Source: Spirochaetota bacterium (GTDB lineage: Bacteria > Spirochaetota > UBA4802 > JAFGJZ01). Taken from it: 7,804 bases of DNA. Below, one piece after another: positions 7,301-7,804 of this stretch (its first letter is position 1; every line of letters starts with the position of its first letter). The position numbers and the translations under genes were made by a program. The stretch covers positions 1-7,804 of the forward strand of contig JAKJGA010000079.1 in NCBI GenBank assembly GCA_022704645.1. The letters run 5' to 3'. A model generated the notes under the pieces. It made no database searches. It was not told the origin of the DNA and was given only the letters and a program-made list of their open reading frames with translations.

Positions 7301-7733
7301 GCGGAATCTCACCGCCTATGCAGGCGCTTGCGCATATGAGATTTTTTGAAAATCTTTCGAGACATTCTCTGTCTATTCTGGGTTTATAATAATATCCTTC
7401 GGTATATCCGATCGATGAAAGCTCCATCAGATTCCGGTAGCCTTCGTAGTTTTCAGCAAGAAGGATCAAATGATATGCAGTATCCTCATCTTCGGATTTT
7501 GTTTTTTCAAAACGCGACTTCGGAGCAATATAAAATTCCTGGCCGATGATCGGTTTTATTCCGGCATCGACGGCTTTTTGATAAAAATCAATTGCACACG
7601 CCATATTTCCGTGATCGGTAACAGCAACCGCTTTCATTTTATATTTCACGGCTGATGAAATCAGCTCATCGACCTTTATCGCTCCGTCAAGAGCGGAATA
7701 ATCGGTATGAACATGAAGATGAACAAAACTCAT
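4314..7733 (-). CDS. dnaE: DNA polymerase III alpha subunit (replicative polymerase, DnaE1 type)
   Basis: A 1139-residue catalytic subunit of the replicative polymerase. Domains in order: an N-terminal PHP domain (1-~270) with H7, H9, D16, H41, E66, H88, C138, D206 and H208, a full metal-ligand set as in DnaE proteins with active exonuclease; then palm and fingers with GPGRGSAAGS (356-365), PDMDID (D400, D402), KMDFLGL (third catalytic D549), YQEQVM and FNKSHAAAYG (741-750). Next are a helix-hairpin-helix region (~816-870, FGLNAVKGMG), the internal clamp-binding motif QANLF (905-909), an OB fold (~970-1047) and the C-terminal domain. The ATG at 7733 is chosen because GGAG lies 6 nt upstream and VHLHVHTDYS is the usual family start. 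A TTG at 7778 would begin inside the likely -35 box. Length is normal for DnaE1, and no PolC-type exonuclease insert is present. Confidence 0.97.
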   Translation of the reverse strand: MSFVHLHVHTDYSALDGAIKVDELISSAVKYKMKAVAVTDHGNMACAIDFYQKAVDAGIKPIIGQEFYIAPKSRFEKTKSEDEDTAYHLILLAENYEGYRNLMELSSIGYTEGYYYKPRIDRECLERFSKNLICASACIGGEIPQFILQNKKEEAKKTALYYKELFGPGRFYLELQDHGLKEQKIVNRELAILSKELDIPLIATNDCHYLNREDSFAHEVLLCVQTGKTISDERRMRFDTEEFYFKTSEEMASLFSEYPDSIYNTGKIAEMINIELPLDKPVLPVFEVPAGHTLNSYMKEIVDKGAHKKFGENIPDNVRERIDYELSVIFKMDFAGYFLIVWDFINHSREVGIPVGPGRGSAAGSIVSYCMGITQLNPLDYNLLFERFLNPDRKEMPDMDIDFCAERREEVIQYVKNKYGEDHVSQIITYNTMAPKAAVKDVARVLDVPFNAANAITKMITEKTLNDSIQASKDLQKFIKENEENKKIIDISLRLEGLLRSFGKHAAGIVISKEPLTHYVPLYKDPKEGSIISQYDKIFAESAGLVKMDFLGLKNLTVIAGAVNLVRKYKDKNFDIESIAIDDKETFELLRKAETDGVFQLESPGMQNLLRRLGPTEFEDIIACGALYRPGPLKSGMADQYVQRKHNASLVKYEHPVLEPVLKDTLGVIIYQEQVMKISQVMGGFTMGEADKLRKAMGKKKMEIVNEMRDKFLKGAEEKKISANIAEEIYDAMSKFAQYGFNKSHAAAYGLVTYQTAYLKAHYRTEYMCALLSVYIGDQDDVKKYLTDCRAGGIEILPPDVNKSYYGFSIEGDKKIRFGLNAVKGMGEKAIQEIIAAREANGEFKTLRDFLENVALSALNKGTLEALVKSGAFGSIEPNRAKLYTSIDRMTDAAKRFQNEKKSGQANLFGSASVDIELPNMTDFPDSLKLLYEKETLGLYISGHPLEKYEREIRAFSSCSTAKLEERTESVSLVGLIENAQKRISKKGKTYVTALLEDLDGAVEIFIFEKVLKKYEEIIFSNEVVMVSGKIDAEDEVKRKIIVDDIIPLKQARAKAISAVHVSIDPIFVDDEILEKIRSAIENNRGNCPVYFHVANQYIPEKIVRANGFYNINPTDSLLNTLSECLGDDCVRFSFKGCA

Positions 7734-7750
7734 AATGAACTCCGAACCTG

Positions 7751-7778
7751 AAAATACCGGGCTTTTTATAGGCGTCAA
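7751..7778 (-). promoter_or_regulatory. likely dnaE promoter
   Basis: On the minus strand TTGACG (complement of 7773-7778, 5 of 6 matches) is followed after 16 nt by TATTTT (complement of 7751-7756, 4 of 6). The predicted transcript start is just before the GGAG ribosome site (complement of 7740-7743), giving a short leader of roughly 10-15 nt before the ATG at 7733. The right window edge is 26 nt away, so an upstream gene or further promoter cannot be excluded. Confidence 0.5.
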
Positions 7779-7804
7779 GAATCAAAATTAATATTTTTTC
7801 AGGC

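Noticed and set aside
7734..7778. Longer dnaE N-terminus starting at a TTG at 7778
   Set aside because: The 15 added residues are not part of the usual DnaE start, the TTG lies in the proposed -35 box, and the ATG at 7733 has a well-spaced GGAG.
1..7804. Defence system, mobile element, CRISPR array or biosynthetic cluster
   Set aside because: No transposase, integrase, nuclease, toxin pair, direct-repeat array or att-like repeats were found. The genes are housekeeping or generic accessory types with similar codon use.

Overview
The window looks like a stretch of ordinary chromosome from a moderately AT-rich bacterium. Two proteins carry lipoprotein signal peptides, codon use is AT-leaning, and the replicative polymerase is of the bacterial DnaE1 type. 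The relaxed lipobox of one protein (A-I-S-C) would suit a spirochaete or another less-studied diderm lineage, but no gene here fixes the taxon and I make no firm call. Genes are densely packed and often overlap. There is no rRNA, tRNA, insertion sequence, CRISPR array or phage gene, and no gap between genes exceeds about 155 bases.

Left part (1-3205, all minus strand). The left edge cuts the first 23 codons of an NAD(P)-binding Rossmann/SDR-like protein. To its right, a strong terminator hairpin (166-192) closes a gene for a secreted lipoprotein with a metallo-beta-lactamase fold. Upstream of that lie a small DUF4878/NTF2-like lipoprotein, panC (pantothenate synthetase) and a class I SAM methyltransferase with an N-terminal zinc ribbon. 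In transcription order the group is methyltransferase - panC - small lipoprotein, with a possible weak terminator at 1041-1065 before the MBL lipoprotein. The first three genes overlap: panC starts 58 nt inside the methyltransferase gene, from a very good Shine-Dalgarno site, and the small lipoprotein starts 13 nt inside panC. This indicates co-transcription and probably translational coupling. The functions do not form one obvious pathway.

Middle (3206-4317). A roughly 65-nt divergent promoter region separates the methyltransferase from the only plus-strand gene. That gene encodes a cytosolic protein of about 348 residues that I cannot assign to a family; its first ~100 residues resemble an alternating beta/alpha, receiver-like fold without a phospho-acceptor Asp.

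Right part (4314-7804). dnaE is complete on the minus strand. Its start at 7733 is fixed by a GGAG ribosome site and a plausible promoter just upstream. All three catalytic Asp residues of the polymerase, the internal clamp-binding motif and a full set of PHP-domain metal ligands are visible, so the polymerase may carry its own proofreading exonuclease. Its stop codon and that of the plus-strand gene share a TTAA palindrome, leaving no space for a terminator between the two convergent genes.

I found no convincing evidence of a novel multi-gene system. The most worthwhile leads are the unassigned plus-strand gene, the methyltransferase/panC overlap, the altered metal-binding motif of the MBL lipoprotein and the Pro-to-Arg change in the pantoate-binding loop of PanC.
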